The notes: generated by a model not told the origin, from the sequence alone. A stretch of DNA of 64,000 nucleotides from Prorocentrum cordatum (GCA_963575745.1 CAUYUJ010003625.1:519222-583221), one strand, 5' to 3'; counted from the first letter of the stretch, positions 42,580 to 52,364 are shown. Program-made: numbers and translations.

Positions 42580-43480
42580 GCAACCCAGCAGGTGAGCGCT
42601 GTTTAGGGGAAGGAGCAGAAGACCCCCCTGCCCCCATATCACCCCCCTGCGACCTGAGTGCACCACCCAGGCCAGCAGGGGGCGCCATAGGGGGACAGGT
42701 GCGCAGACCCTGCAAGGCGACGAGAAGCAGCAGGGCAACCAGCAGGGGAGCGCTGTTTAGGGGAAACAACAGAAGACCCCCCTGCCCCCATATCCCCCCC
42801 TGCGACCTGAGTGCACCACCCAGGCCAGCAGGGGGCGCCATATGGGGGACAGGTGTGCAGACCCTGCAGGGCGACGGGAAGCAGCAGGGCCACCCAGCAG
42901 GGAAGCGCTGTTTAGGGGAAAGAGCAGAAGACCCCCCTGCCCCCTATCCCCCCCTGCGACCTGAGTGCACCACCCAGGCCAGCAGGGGGCGCCATAGGGG
43001 GGGCAGGTGCACAGACCCTGCAGGGCGACGAGAAGCAGCAGGGCCACCCAGCAGGGGAGCGCTGTTTAGGGGAAAGAGCACAAGACCCCCCTGCCCCCTA
43101 TCCCCCCCTGCGACCTGAGTGCACCACCCAGGCCTGCAGGGGGCGCCATAAGGGGACAGGCGCACAGACCCTGCAGGGCGACGAGAAGCAGCAGGGCAAA
43201 CCAGCAGGGGAGCACTGTTTAGGGGAAAGGGCAGAAGACACCCCTGCCCCATATCCCCCCCTGCGACCTGAGTGCACCACCCAGGCCAGCAGGGAGCGTC
43301 ATAGGGGGGCAGGTGTGCAGACCCTGCAGGGCGACGAGAAGCAGCAGGGCAACCCAGCAGGGGAGCGCTGTTTAGAGGAAAAAGCAGAAGACCCCCCTGC
43401 CCCCGATCCCCCCTGCGACCTGAGTGCACCACCAAGGACAGCAGGGGGCGGCATAGGGGGACAGGTGCGCAGACCTTCGC
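42580..43480. repeat. 154-bp minisatellite, about 6 copies
   Basis: The landmark GTTTAG recurs at 42601, 42755, 42910, 43064, 43217 and 43370, giving periods of 153-155 bp. Each unit has CCCCCCTGCCCC, CTGCGACCTGAGTGCACCAC and GACGAGAAGCAGCAGGGC. It is flanked by AT microsatellites (42556-42580 and 43583-43680). Open frames through it on the minus strand are repeat artefacts. It lies between two parts of what looks like one coding region. Confidence 0.9.
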
Positions 43481-43581
43481 GGCGCCGACGCTGGGCGCCA
43501 CGCGCCGACTGCGGGCCCGCAGGCAGCGCAGCGAGCCCAGCGAGGCATGCGCGCAACCCCCGCATATGCCATCCGCGCTCG

Positions 43582-43582
<1 letters not shown>

Positions 43583-43624
<42 letters not shown>

Positions 43625-43680
43625 AATCTGTGTGTAATTACATGTATATATATATATATGTGTATATATATATATACACA
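43583..43680. repeat. (TA)n/(TG)n microsatellite
   Basis: About 32 bp of alternating TA, then a TG run, then further TA runs. The minus-strand ORF upstream ends here in an artificial Tyr/Ile tail. Confidence 0.9.
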
Positions 43681-43689
43681 GATACGTGC

Positions 43690-44936
43690 ATATCGCCCTC
43701 TCCCCCGAGACCCGATCCAGGCAGCGAGTTTAAACCCGAAGCCCAGTCCTGTTCCCACGAGTAGGCCAGAGTGACCAGGTACTCCATGTAGCTGTGATGC
43801 CCTGGATCAGATACGAAGTTGTAATGGTTGACGTCGTCCTTCGGCCAAGGCTTCTCGCACCTATTGTAGTAAAGCTGCAGGGCGACGTTTATCCATTTAG
43901 CCCACTGGCTTTCGGCGCAACCATAAGCGGCCGCGTCGCTTTTCAACGCAAGTGCTGCCTCGAGGCTAGTGCCGACCTGCATAGCCTTCTCGAGCAAGTC
44001 CCACGCGGCCTCAGCGTCATCTGCTACGTAATTGCGTTTGCATTTAGTCGTCCGAGTAGCAGGGGGTGGGCGCATAACACCGACATTGCCATCGTTACAA
44101 TAGCGAGCTTGCACGAGCTCGGAGAACAAAACCCCCAAACATTGCGATACCACAATTAAGAAGCACATGTTGCGAAACGTGTCCAGCCGTTCGCTAGGGC
44201 AGCGACCATCAGACCTGCGCTGCTTGCAAACTAAACATATGAACACAACGACGTCGGCCAGCGAGTGGCTCTCGCACTGGAAAGGGTGCCGCAATATGCC
44301 TTGAGCGTGCAAGGATCCCCAAAGATGCTCGACCACGTCCACAGTCGCCTTATGGCCACAGACCTCTGTGCACAGGAGCTGCCACCCATACATGCGCCCA
44401 TCGCAGTCGATACTGAAACCACCATAGGGGCAATTGAAAATTCGCGGGCCCAGCGGCTGCACCACCGAACAGGACGCGGGTGCGATGTGCCGAAACACGG
44501 CACATGGCACGTCGACGCATTGCGCCGACCGAGAACCATCGATGCACTTTGCCAGGGCAGCCAGAACGCCGACTGTAGTGCACGCGCTGGCGTTCAAGAC
44601 ATTGGCTGGCTGATCAGCTCGATGCAGATGCACGCGACAAGAACCAGACGTCGCAGGATCTGAAGACAATGTACTTTTCACGCCGCATAGCCACTTGTGC
44701 CTCTTCAGCGTCGTAACACCAGTGTCCCTGAAATGAACATAGAGATAATCCAAATCCCACCATAATGCACCAGAGTCGCCGTTCTGCACCCAAAACTGCT
44801 CGATTGGAAAAGCCGCCAACGGTTCGCCTGCAAGCGTTCTCCGCGCAAGACTTCCAGACTGCATGCAGCCAGGCGTTGCTGCGAGCACTCCTCCCGCGAG
44901 GCCAGAGCCACTGCGGAAATGAGGCCCTTGCAGCCC
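43690..44936 (-). pseudogene. Probable N-terminal part of the same broken gene
   Basis: A minus-strand frame open from just after the relict spliced leader to the AT microsatellite. The first ATG in frame follows about 70 bp after the leader. Protein features: several Cys pairs, a helical segment (EAAWDLLEKAMQVGTSLEAA), YGCAESQWAKWINVALQLYY, and SYMEYLVTLAYSWEQDWA near the end. I believe these last segments stand directly upstream of LPGKEL in the family, which places this ORF as the N-terminal part of the gene at 40102-42475; that join is inference from memory. The Tyr/Ile C-terminus is microsatellite. Confidence 0.45.
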
Positions 44937-44956
44937 CGAGCCAAAATGGCTATCGA
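44936..44956 (-). other. Relict dinoflagellate spliced leader (DinoSL-like)
   Basis: The minus strand reads TCGATAGCCATTTTGGCTCGG. The 15-base core TAGCCATTTTGGCTC is identical to the core of the 22-nt dinoflagellate spliced leader; flanks differ by one extra A upstream and AA to GG downstream. It stands directly before an open frame on the same strand. Genomic relict leaders are a known mark of genes made by retroposition of trans-spliced mRNA in dinoflagellates. Confidence 0.65.
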
Positions 44957-44969
44957 CAGAAGGGCCCGA

Positions 44970-45150
44970 ACACGGCGATGATGACGATGATGATGATGAT
45001 GATGATGATGATGGCGAGGAGGAGGAGGAGGCGGCTGAGGGTGCGTCGCCTCCTCCTCATCCCCCATCCTCTCCGCCCCCCCCCCCCCCCCCTCCTCCCC
45101 CTCCTTCTCATCCCCCCCATCCTCCTGCCCCACCCCCCCACCCCCCCTCC
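44970..45150. repeat. (GAT)n and CTCC/C-rich low complexity
   Basis: GATGATGAT repeats (44975-45010) are followed by purine-rich then C-rich tracts (about 45075-45150). Confidence 0.8.
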
Positions 45151-45239
45151 TCGTGGAGCCATCTGGGAAGCCATCCGAGAGCACTCCGAAGGCAAAATTC
45201 AAGACATGGCTCGAACGAGACGCTGCTTGTTCAAGAAAT

Positions 45240-46390
45240 TAGCCTGGCGAAAGACCCAACCATAAGCAATTGTTAATACCGCAAGTGTGGGCATCATCTT
45301 CGGTGGAGCTCCCTATGGGGCCACGAACCGTGTGAGGGGTGCGCCAACGGGGCCGCCATGCGACCCTGCCACTGGGGCCTTCGGTGGAGCTCCCTATGGG
45401 GCCACGAACCGTGTGAGGGGTGCGCCAAAATGCGGGGGGCCGCCATGCGGACCCTGCCACTGGGGCCTTCGGTGGAGCTCCCTATGGGGCCTTCGGTGGA
45501 GCTCCCTATGGGGCCACGAACCGCGTGAGGGGTGCGCCAAAATGCGGGGCCGCCATGCGGACCCTGCCACTGGGGCCTTCGGTGGAGCTCCCTATGGGGC
45601 CACGAACCGTGTGAGGGGTGCGCCAAAATGGAGCGGGGCCGCCATGCGGACCCTGCCTCTGGGGCCGTCGGTGTAACTCCCTATGGGGCCACGAACCGTG
45701 CGAGTGGTGCGCAAAAATGGTGGGCCGCCATGCGGACCCTGCCACTGGGGCCTTCGGTGGAGCTCCCTATGGGGCCACGAGCCGCGTGAGGGGTGCCGCC
45801 AAAATGGGGCGGGGCCGCCATGCGGGCCCTGCCACTGGGGCCTTCGGTGGAGCTCCCTATGGGGCCACGAACCGTGTGAGGGGTGCGCCAAAATGCGGGG
45901 CCGCCATGCGGACCCTGCCACGGGGGCCTTCGGTGGAGCTCCCTACGAGGCGGAGCTCCCTACGGGGCCACGAACCGTGTGACGGGTGCGCCAGAATGCG
46001 GGGCCGCCATGCGGACCCTGCTACTGGGGCCTTCGGTGGAGCTGCCTACTAAGGGGCCACGAACCGTGTGAGGGGTGTGCCAAAATGCGGAGCCGCCATG
46101 CTGACCCTGCCACTGGGGCCTTCGGTGGAGCCCCCTACGGGGCCACGAACCGTGTGAGGGGTGCGCCAAAATGCGGGGCCGCCATGCTGACCCTGCCACT
46201 GGGGCCTTCGGTGGAGCTCCCTATGGGGCCACGGCGCGCGTGAAGGATGTGCCGGAACAGGGACATGCGGAAGGCAGAGGCAAGGGGGAGGGAGGAGGGG
46301 GAGGAGGAGGAGGAGGAGGAGAGGAGGAGGAGGAGAAGGACGCGGGGCACCGTCTCTTCACAACGAGGACCCAACACCACAGGATGGTTG
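45240..46390. mobile_element. VNTR-bearing repeat element, copy I
   Basis: Left block TAGCCTGGCGAAA-ACCCAACCATAAGCAATTGTTAATACCGCAA, an array of about 11 units of 86-90 bp (45300-46235; unit starts CTTCGGTGGAGCTCCCTATG), then a right block GGACATGCGGA(A/G)GGCAGAGGCAAGG, a GGA tract and GACGCGGGGCACCGTCTCTTC...ACACCACAGGATGGTTGGG. The same left and right blocks flank a similar array at 50908-52168. No target-site duplication or coding capacity was found. Open frames through the array are artefacts. Probably a non-autonomous mobile repeat. Confidence 0.65.
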
Positions 46391-46404
46391 GGGGCAATCT
46401 AAAT

Positions 46405-47190
46405 ACATGAAAGCGTTTCGAATCGAGAGTCCATCCGCTCCTCTGTAACATGCGACTGTAGGGGTGATACCCCTACCGATTTGGCTTCTTGCTCGACGCC
46501 AGGGGCAATGGCTTCGGCCTCGTCCACAGTTTGATCTCGGGGTCGGCCTCGGCCTCCCAGGGGCAATGGCTTCGGCCTCGCCGCGAAGACAAAGCTACAG
46601 CTCAGAGAAGAGGATGGGTAAGGATGACTTCGCTCGCGCTGGCGCGCTGGAACTCTCATCGACGATCGATGGGGGGGGTGAGGAAGGAGGGGGATCAAGA
46701 ATAAAGATGGAGGGGGGCGGGGACGTGGGCTCGATGAGTTGAAGGAGGAAGGGATGGTAGACATGACACATACATGGGTGTCCGAATGCGGCACGTCGCA
46801 CAGCAACATTGCCGCGCCCGTCGCCTCCTGGGACGCAGGGGCGAAGGGGGAAGCGGCGCGCGCCGCTCAGTGGCCCATGGGGCCGCAGCCAGGAGACAGG
46901 ACGCTCGCCCGAGAAATGGCCTCACCCCCCCCCCCCCCCCCCCCCCCCTCCTTCCCTTCCCCTCCTTCCCTCCCTCCTTCTCTCTCCCCTCTTCCCCCCC
47001 CCCTCCTTTCCCCCTTCTCCCTCCCTCCCCTCCCCCTTTCCCTCCCTTCCTCCACTTCCCTTCTCCCTTCCTTCCCCTCCTTTCTTCCCTTTTCCCCTCT
47101 CCCTTTTCTTTCCCCCTTCCCCTCCTCACTCTCCCCCTCTGCCTTCCTTCTCTTTCCCTCCTCCCCCCCCTCCCCCCTCTCTCGCTTACC

Positions 47191-47231
<41 letters not shown>

Positions 47232-47516
47232 ACCCCCCCCCCCCCCCCTCCTCCTCCTCATCCTCCTCCCCCTCCGCATCCTCCGCCGATTCCTCGTCAT
47301 CATCATCCTATTCCTCTGCCTCTTCGCCCCCCTCCCCCATGGTGAAACGGGTGAAACATAGGGGGCGCCCCCCCCCCCCGCCCTCGCGGCGCGGCCTTGC
47401 CCCCTGGGCGCGGGGGGGGGGGGGGGGGGGGGGGGGGGGTCGGAGGCGGCTGCCCTCTCCTCAGGCTCGGATCGGTCGCAGGCGAGCGCCAAACTCGCTC
47501 ACTAGAGCTAAATCAT
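46405..47516. repeat. Diverged direct repeat, copy 1, with pyrimidine tracts
   Basis: Starts with GAGAGTCCATCCGCTCCTCTGTAAC and ends near GCTCGGATCGGTCGCAGGCGAGCGCC...GAGCTAAATCA. Both ends recur in the same order at 47536-48262. Inside lie a polypyrimidine tract (46925-47260) and a G run (47411-47440). Confidence 0.55.
46925..47260. repeat. Polypyrimidine tract with long C runs
   Basis: CT-rich for over 300 bp, including C runs of more than 40 bases broken by single A at about 47190-47250. Confidence 0.9.
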
Positions 47517-47535
47517 TCGGGCTACCTTGGAGGTT

Positions 47536-48262
47536 CTACGAAAGCGCTTCGGCTTGAGAGTCCATCCGCTCCTTTGTAACAGGCGACTTTGGGGGGATGC
47601 CCCTAGCGATTGGGCCCCTTGCTCGACGCCAGCACGCGTCTGATCTCGGGGGTCGCGCCGCCGAAGAAAAAAAAAAAGCTACAGCTCGAGAAGAACCGAG
47701 GGCAGGCGAGGAAAGAGGGTGGACGGGGGGGGGGGGGCAAGGGGCGGGGGGGACGGGGGCACTCGGGCGGCGGCGGAAGACCCTAGAGTGAGGGGGGGGA
47801 GGGGTAAGGCGGGGGGTAGGGGGGTGCGGGGGTCCGTGGGGGGGAAGGGGGGGGGGGGCGGTTGCGCGACGTGGGCTAGTGAGGAGGGGGATGAGGAGGA
47901 ATGGAGGAATTGGGGGAGGAGGAGGAGGAGGAGGAGAAAGAAGAAGAAGAAGAAGAAGACGAAGAAGAAGAGGCGGAGGAGGGGGGGATGCGGCGGAGCG
48001 CGCTGCGACCCCCGCAGCCACCACGGACCCCCAGCCCGACCCATGGGGATCGGGCTGGGGGGGGGAGATGCGAACTTTATGGTGGTTGGGATCCCGAATC
48101 CCCTGGATCACCCCGTCGGGAAAGGGGCGGGCGCGGGGGCGGGTTGCCCTCCCCTCATGCTTGGATCGGCCGCCGGCGAGCGCCACGTCGGTGCACGTGG
48201 GCTGCGCGCTCGCCGCCCGAAGCGACTCTCGCGAGGCACGCGCGCCACTGCGAGCTAAATCA
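47536..48262. repeat. Diverged direct repeat, copy 2
   Basis: Partner of 46405-47516. It has AAAGCTACAGCTC at about 47670, matching 46590, and GGATCGGCCGCCGGCGAGCGCC at about 48160, matching 47465. G-rich and GAA-rich tracts fill the middle. Confidence 0.55.
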
Positions 48263-48429
48263 GTGAGCCAAAGTGGGCGGCGGAGGAGTAGCGGGGCCGC
48301 TGCCGTCAGTCGTCGTCGCCGCTGTCGCCGCTGTCGCCGCCTAGGTCGTCATCGCCGCTGGCGTCGTCGTCGCTGTTGCCGCTGTCAGTCGGTCGTCGTC
48401 GCCGCCGCCGCCGCGCCCCCCCTCGCACT

Positions 48430-48605
48430 GATTCAGAAGCCATCAACATCCATCAAAATCCATCAACACCCATCAACATCCATCAACATACATCAGGATT
48501 TGATTTCAAATGAACCGAGTTCGATAGTTGATGGATTTTGATGGATGTTGATGGATTCTGATAGTTTCTGATGGATGCTGATGGATTTTGATGGATTCCG
48601 ATGCG
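48430..48605. repeat. ~170-bp inverted repeat of CATCAA/TTGATG units
   Basis: Left arm: tandem CATCAACATCCATCAAAATC units. Right arm: the complementary TTGATGGATTTTGATGGATG units. The centre (about 48495-48530) is a non-repeat loop. Confidence 0.8.
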
Positions 48606-48775
48606 AGGAGGAGGGGGGGGGCGGAGGAGGAGGAGGAGGACGACGAGGAGGAGGAGGACAAGGAGGAGGAGGAGGAGGAGGAGGAGGCTGTGGCGGAGGA
48701 GGAGAGGAGGAGGAGGAGGAGGGGAGGAGGAGGAGAAGGAGGAGGAGGAGGATGAAGAAACGCCGTCGTCGTCGG
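48606..48775. repeat. (GGA)n purine tract
   Basis: About 150 bp of GGA/GAGGAG, then GTC/GTCGTC repeats to about 48815. Open frames here are artefacts. Confidence 0.85.
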
Positions 48776-49084
48776 CGTCGTCGTCGTCGTCGCCGTCGCC
48801 GTCGTCGGCGTCGTCGGGGGGCGGGGTGCTTGCCTGGGCTGCCTTTCATCGCCATCATCTGCCTCCCCCTCCCCCTTCATTCCTCATTGTTATCGCCCCT
48901 TCCTCACCCTCCTGGGCCCCTCATCCCCCATCCCACCCTTCCTTGGCAGCAGGACGTGGCTGAGGTTTGGCGACCGTGGCCTGACGGCCAGCGCCGAGCG
49001 ACCCCGATGGCCTCGGCCCTCGAGCGCGGCAGGATGGATGAGGAGATTGGCGCCGAGGGAACGGGGGGGGAGGGGTACATGAGA

Positions 49085-49335
49085 GGCCCCCCGAGCAGTC
49101 TTCGGATGATTCAAGGCCCCGATACCGACCAAGGTTGGTCGGCATCGGCAGGTTTCGGGCCCTCGTGGGTCGCATTGGGGGCCTCTCAGGCCGTCTGGGT
49201 GCCACCCAGGGCCCCGACGCCGACCAAGCTTGGTCGGTATCGACCCTCGTGGGGCCGCCGCGGGCCGCATTCGAGGTTTCTCGAGCCGTGGCGCGGTGAT
49301 TCAGGGCACCGATACCGACCAGGATGGATGAGGAG
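49085..49335. repeat. Short tandem repeats with CCGACCAA/TTGGTCGG palindromes
   Basis: GATACCGACCAAGGTTGGTCGGCATCGG (given here in parts: CCGACCAA-GG-TTGGTCGG) at about 49113, the perfect palindrome CCGACCAAGCTTGGTCGG at about 49227, and a half site at about 49313. CAGGATGGATGAGGAGAT recurs at 49030 and 49320. Confidence 0.65.
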
Positions 49336-49359
49336 ATATCGGCGCTAAGGTGACGGTGG

Positions 49360-49530
49360 AGGGAAAGGGGGAGGAGGAGGAGGAGGAGGAGGAGGAGGAG
49401 GAGGAGGAAGAGGAGGGGGTGATGATGATGAGGAGGAGGAGGAGGAGGAGGAGGAGGAGGAGGAGGAGGAGGAGGGCATGGAGGAGGAGGGTGAGGAGGA
49501 GGGGATGGATGAGGAGGAGGCGGAGGTGGA
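49360..49530. repeat. (GGA)n purine tract
   Basis: GGA triplets interrupted by GATGATGATGAG; similar to 48606-48775. Confidence 0.85.
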
Positions 49531-49642
49531 AGAACGATTTCACGTACATTCACGCGCATCCCCCGGCACGTGCGATTCAGTCATTCGCGGGGGGCATCTG
49601 CCACTCCAAAGCGCGCAGGCAAGCGCTGCATCGCGCGCCAGC

Positions 49643-50560
49643 TCAGCGGGGGGAGTCGCGAGCCCGCTTGCTGGTCTTTGCCTGCGGCTGCCCGTCGCCT
49701 CGGGGCGGCTCACACGACCGCCCCTGATCGCGCGCCGCCTGCCGCGCTCTGTAGTCCACCATCCGCGATTTGAGCTTCTGCCACGCCGTGGGCTCAGCCG
49801 CTTCTGCTGCGGCTGCGGGCGGCTGCGACTGTGCAGCGGCCGCGGGCGGTTGCGGACGGCGGCTGCTGCTGCTGCTGCTGTCGGTGGAGCTGCTGGAGCC
49901 ACTACGCTCGGCGCCAACTGTCCGAGCGATCCGGATGGCTGTAGCGGCTGGCTCCGCTGCTGCTGCTGCTCCTGTTGATGCTGCTGCTGCGGCTTCGTGT
50001 CGATGCTGTTGCAATTGCTGCTGCGTCAGCTGCTGCGGATGCGGCTCAGGCGGCACGAGGCTATCGACCTCCGCGTCGCTTGGTGTCTGGAGCGACGCTG
50101 GGCTCAGCGGCTCGCCATCAGCTTCTGCTCGCTTGGTGTCTGGAGCGAGCTGAGTCAACTTCAGCTCGGGTCGCCTCTGCCACGAGGCCGCGGCCACTGC
50201 GGCTGTAGTGCCCCTGCTGCTGGCTGCGCTGCCCGCCGCCGCTGGTGCTGCCGCCGCGGCGGGGCCGCCGCTGCTGGCCGCGCTGCCCGCCGCCGCTGGC
50301 GCTGCTGCCGCGGCACATGCTGGCGGCTGTGATGCAGCCGCATGCTGTGGCCACTGCCACTGCCACTGCGCATAGTGCTGCCACGCGCCCCACTGCCAGT
50401 TGTGCCCGTCCGACGTCTGCCACTGCGGCGGATTGCCCCACCAACCCTGCGATGCGCCACCGTGCTGCCGCCTCTGCGACGCGGCCCGCTGCTGCGAGTT
50501 GTCCCATTCCGACTTCTGATCTCGCGCCCACGCCTGTGGATCCGTCCAGAACTGCGACCT
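49643..50560 (-). CDS. Q/W-rich low-complexity protein, probable exon
   Basis: The minus-strand frame is open from a good 3' splice site (TTCTGTTTCCCAG|GTCGCAG, about 50560) to 49643. It reads QFWTDPQAWARDQKSEWDNS, then a Gln/Trp-rich stretch (WQWGAWQHYAQWQWQWPQH), two near-identical Ala/Pro blocks (APAAAGSAASS twice), Ser-rich and Gln/Ala-rich parts, a short helix (TAWQKLKSRMVDYRARQAAR) and a basic end. Such Q/W-rich, prion-like proteins are common in dinoflagellates. There is no start codon in the exon, so upstream exon(s) are expected. Function unknown. Confidence 0.5.
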   Translation of the reverse strand, partial: RSQFWTDPQAWARDQKSEWDNSQQRAASQRRQHGGASQGWWGNPPQWQTSDGHNWQWGAWQHYAQWQWQWPQHAAASQPPACAAAAAPAAAGSAASSGGPAAAAAPAAAGSAASSRGTTAAVAAASWQRRPELKLTQLAPDTKRAEADGEPLSPASLQTPSDAEVDSLVPPEPHPQQLTQQQLQQHRHEAAAAASTGAAAAAEPAATAIRIARTVGAERSGSSSSTDSSSSSSRRPQPPAAAAQSQPPAAAAEAAEPTAWQKLKSRMVDYRARQAARDQGRSCEPPRGDGQPQAKTSKRARDSPR

Positions 50561-50623
50561 GGGAAACAGAATATGTCATGCCCCCCCTCGCGCATTCCCC
50601 CACCCTCCTCTCGGGCGACGAGA

Positions 50624-50764
50624 ACTATGCACATACACCGCTCCTGGCAAGGCCCATCCTTGACCCAGGATCGGTGCATATGCCTTCCAGGTCAAGGTAG
50701 GAGGGCGTATGCACCGATCCTGGGCTCAGGATGGGCCTGGCCAGAGTCGGTGTATGTGCATAGT
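50624..50764. repeat. Long hairpin: 61-nt arms, 18-nt loop
   Basis: Left arm 50624-50684 and right arm 50703-50764 are reverse complements with about 54 of 61 positions paired. The outer 17 bases (ACTATGCACATACACCG) are perfect, as is CCCAGGATCGGTGCATA near the loop. It lies about 60 bp upstream of the exon at 49643-50560. Confidence 0.85.
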
Positions 50765-50907
50765 ACCTTTTCCTCTATCCCCATCGCACCCCCTCCCACC
50801 TCACCCATGGCCACTCTTCGCATTCGGCCCAAGGTCAGTGCGTTTTTGTTGTTTCTGCGGTCGCGCACTTGCGCAGTCTGGGCCCAACTAGAAGAAAACA
50901 ATAAAAA

Positions 50908-52168
50908 CTAGCCTGGCGAAACACCCAACCATAAGCAATTGTTAATACCGCAATTGTGGGCATCATCTTCGGTGGAGCTCCCTATGGGGCCACGAACCGC
51001 GCGAGGGGTGCGCCAAAATGAGGCGGGGCCGCCACGCGGGCCCTGCCACGGCGGCCTTCGGTGGAGCTCCCTACGGGGCCACGAGCCGTGCGAGGGGTGC
51101 GCCAAAATGGGGCGGGGCCGCCATGCGGACCCTGCCACTGGGGCCTTAGGTGGAGCTCCCTATGGGGCCACGAACCGCGTGAGGGGTGCGCCAAAATGGG
51201 GCGGCGCCGCCATGCGGACCTTGCCGCTGGGGCCTTCGGCGGAGCTCCCTATGGGGCCACGAACCGTGTGAGGGGTGCGCCAAAATGCAAGGCCGCCATG
51301 CAGACCCTGCCGCTGGGGCCTTCGGTGGAGCTCCCTATGGGGCAACGAACCGTGTGAGGGGTGCGCCAAAATGCGGGGCCGCCATGCAGACCCTGCCACT
51401 GGGGCCTCCGGTGGAGCTCCCTATGGGGCAACGAACCGTGTGAGGGGTGCGCCAAAATGCGGGGCCGCCATGCGGACCCTGCCACTGGGGCCTTCGGTGG
51501 AGCTCCCTATGGGGCAACGAACCGCGCGAGGAGAGGTGGAAGAGGAGGGGGAGGTGGAGCGATTAGGACGATGAGGATGAAGGGAGGAGAGGAGGAGGAG
51601 GAGGAGAGGATGAAGGAGGAGGAAAGAACGGAGGGATGGGAGTAGGAGGGGGGAGGAGCGCTTAGGACGATGAGGAGATGAAAGAGGAGGTGACGACGAA
51701 GAGGAGATGGTGAGGAGGAGGAGGAGAGGAGGAGGCTCTTGGAGTCACTGCGATATGAAGAGGAGGCGGAGGAGGAGGAGGAGGAGGAGCAGGAGGAGGA
51801 GGAGCGATTAGGACGATGAGGAGATGAAGAGGAGGAGGAGGAGGAGGAGGAGGAGGAGCGATTAGGGCGACGAGGAGATGAAGAGGGGGAGGAGGAGGAG
51901 GAAGAGGAGGAGGAGAAGGAGGTGGTGGTTGGGAGGGGCGCGCCAGAATGCGGGGCCGCCGCGCGGGCCCTGCCACGGGGGCCTTCGGTGGAGCTCCCTA
52001 TGGGGCCACGGAACGCGCGAGGGATGCGCCGAAACAGAGACATGCGGAGGGCAGAGGCAAGGGGGAGGGGGGAGGGGGAGGAGGAGGAGGAGGGGGGGAG
52101 GGGGAGGAGAAGGACGCGGGGCACCGTCTCTTCAAAACGAGGACCCAACACCACAGGATGGTTGGGAA
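50908..52168. mobile_element. VNTR-bearing repeat element, copy II
   Basis: The same left block (50910-50960) and right block (52015-52168) as copy I, with about 7 array units (50974-51530), a 400-bp GGA-rich insertion (51530-51940) and one further unit (51945-52010). Array number differs between the copies. The tyrosine-recombinase retroelement begins 4 bp after its right end. Confidence 0.65.
51530..51940. repeat. GGA/GAT purine-rich tract interrupting the array
   Basis: GGAGGA with GATTAGGACGATGAGGAGATGAA motifs repeated at least three times (about 51565, 51660, 51805, 51850). Confidence 0.8.
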
Positions 52169-52172
52169 TATT

Positions 52173-52325
52173 ATTCTCCCGCTCGCGCGCTAGCGAGCTG
52201 TCTCCGAGCGCGGCCGCGGCTCGCGCGCGCGGGGCGGCCCAAAATGGGCAGGCCCGTCCCGCGCGCTCGTGCCGGGGCGCCGCGCGTCAGGCGGGGGAGA
52301 CCGCCTGCTCGCCGACGACGGCGAG
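52173..52325 (-). repeat. Split direct repeat B2
   Basis: 153 bp, nearly identical to B1 (52419-52571); the visible difference is CCAAAATGGG against CCAACCTGGG. Its outer end begins ATTCTCCC. Confidence 0.9.
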
Positions 52326-52364
52326 TCAGCGCCCATCAGCCTTAGATTGGGAGAGGAGGGAGGG

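Noticed and set aside
42518-43565. Overlapping minus-strand open frames with repeated Ala/Leu/Pro/Cys peptides
   Set aside because: They are translations of the 154-bp minisatellite and its shifts, not genes.
45239-46243. Regular 86-90 bp repeats considered as a CRISPR array
   Set aside because: The whole unit repeats, without unique spacers between short repeats, and the window is eukaryotic.
46695-47557. Long Ser/Pro or Gly/Arg open frames near the C runs
   Set aside because: They arise from the polypyrimidine tract and homopolymers and have no complex sequence.
48250-48268. CCACTTTGGCTCA on the minus strand as a spliced-leader relict
   Set aside because: Mismatch in the central run of T and no match upstream; no ORF follows.
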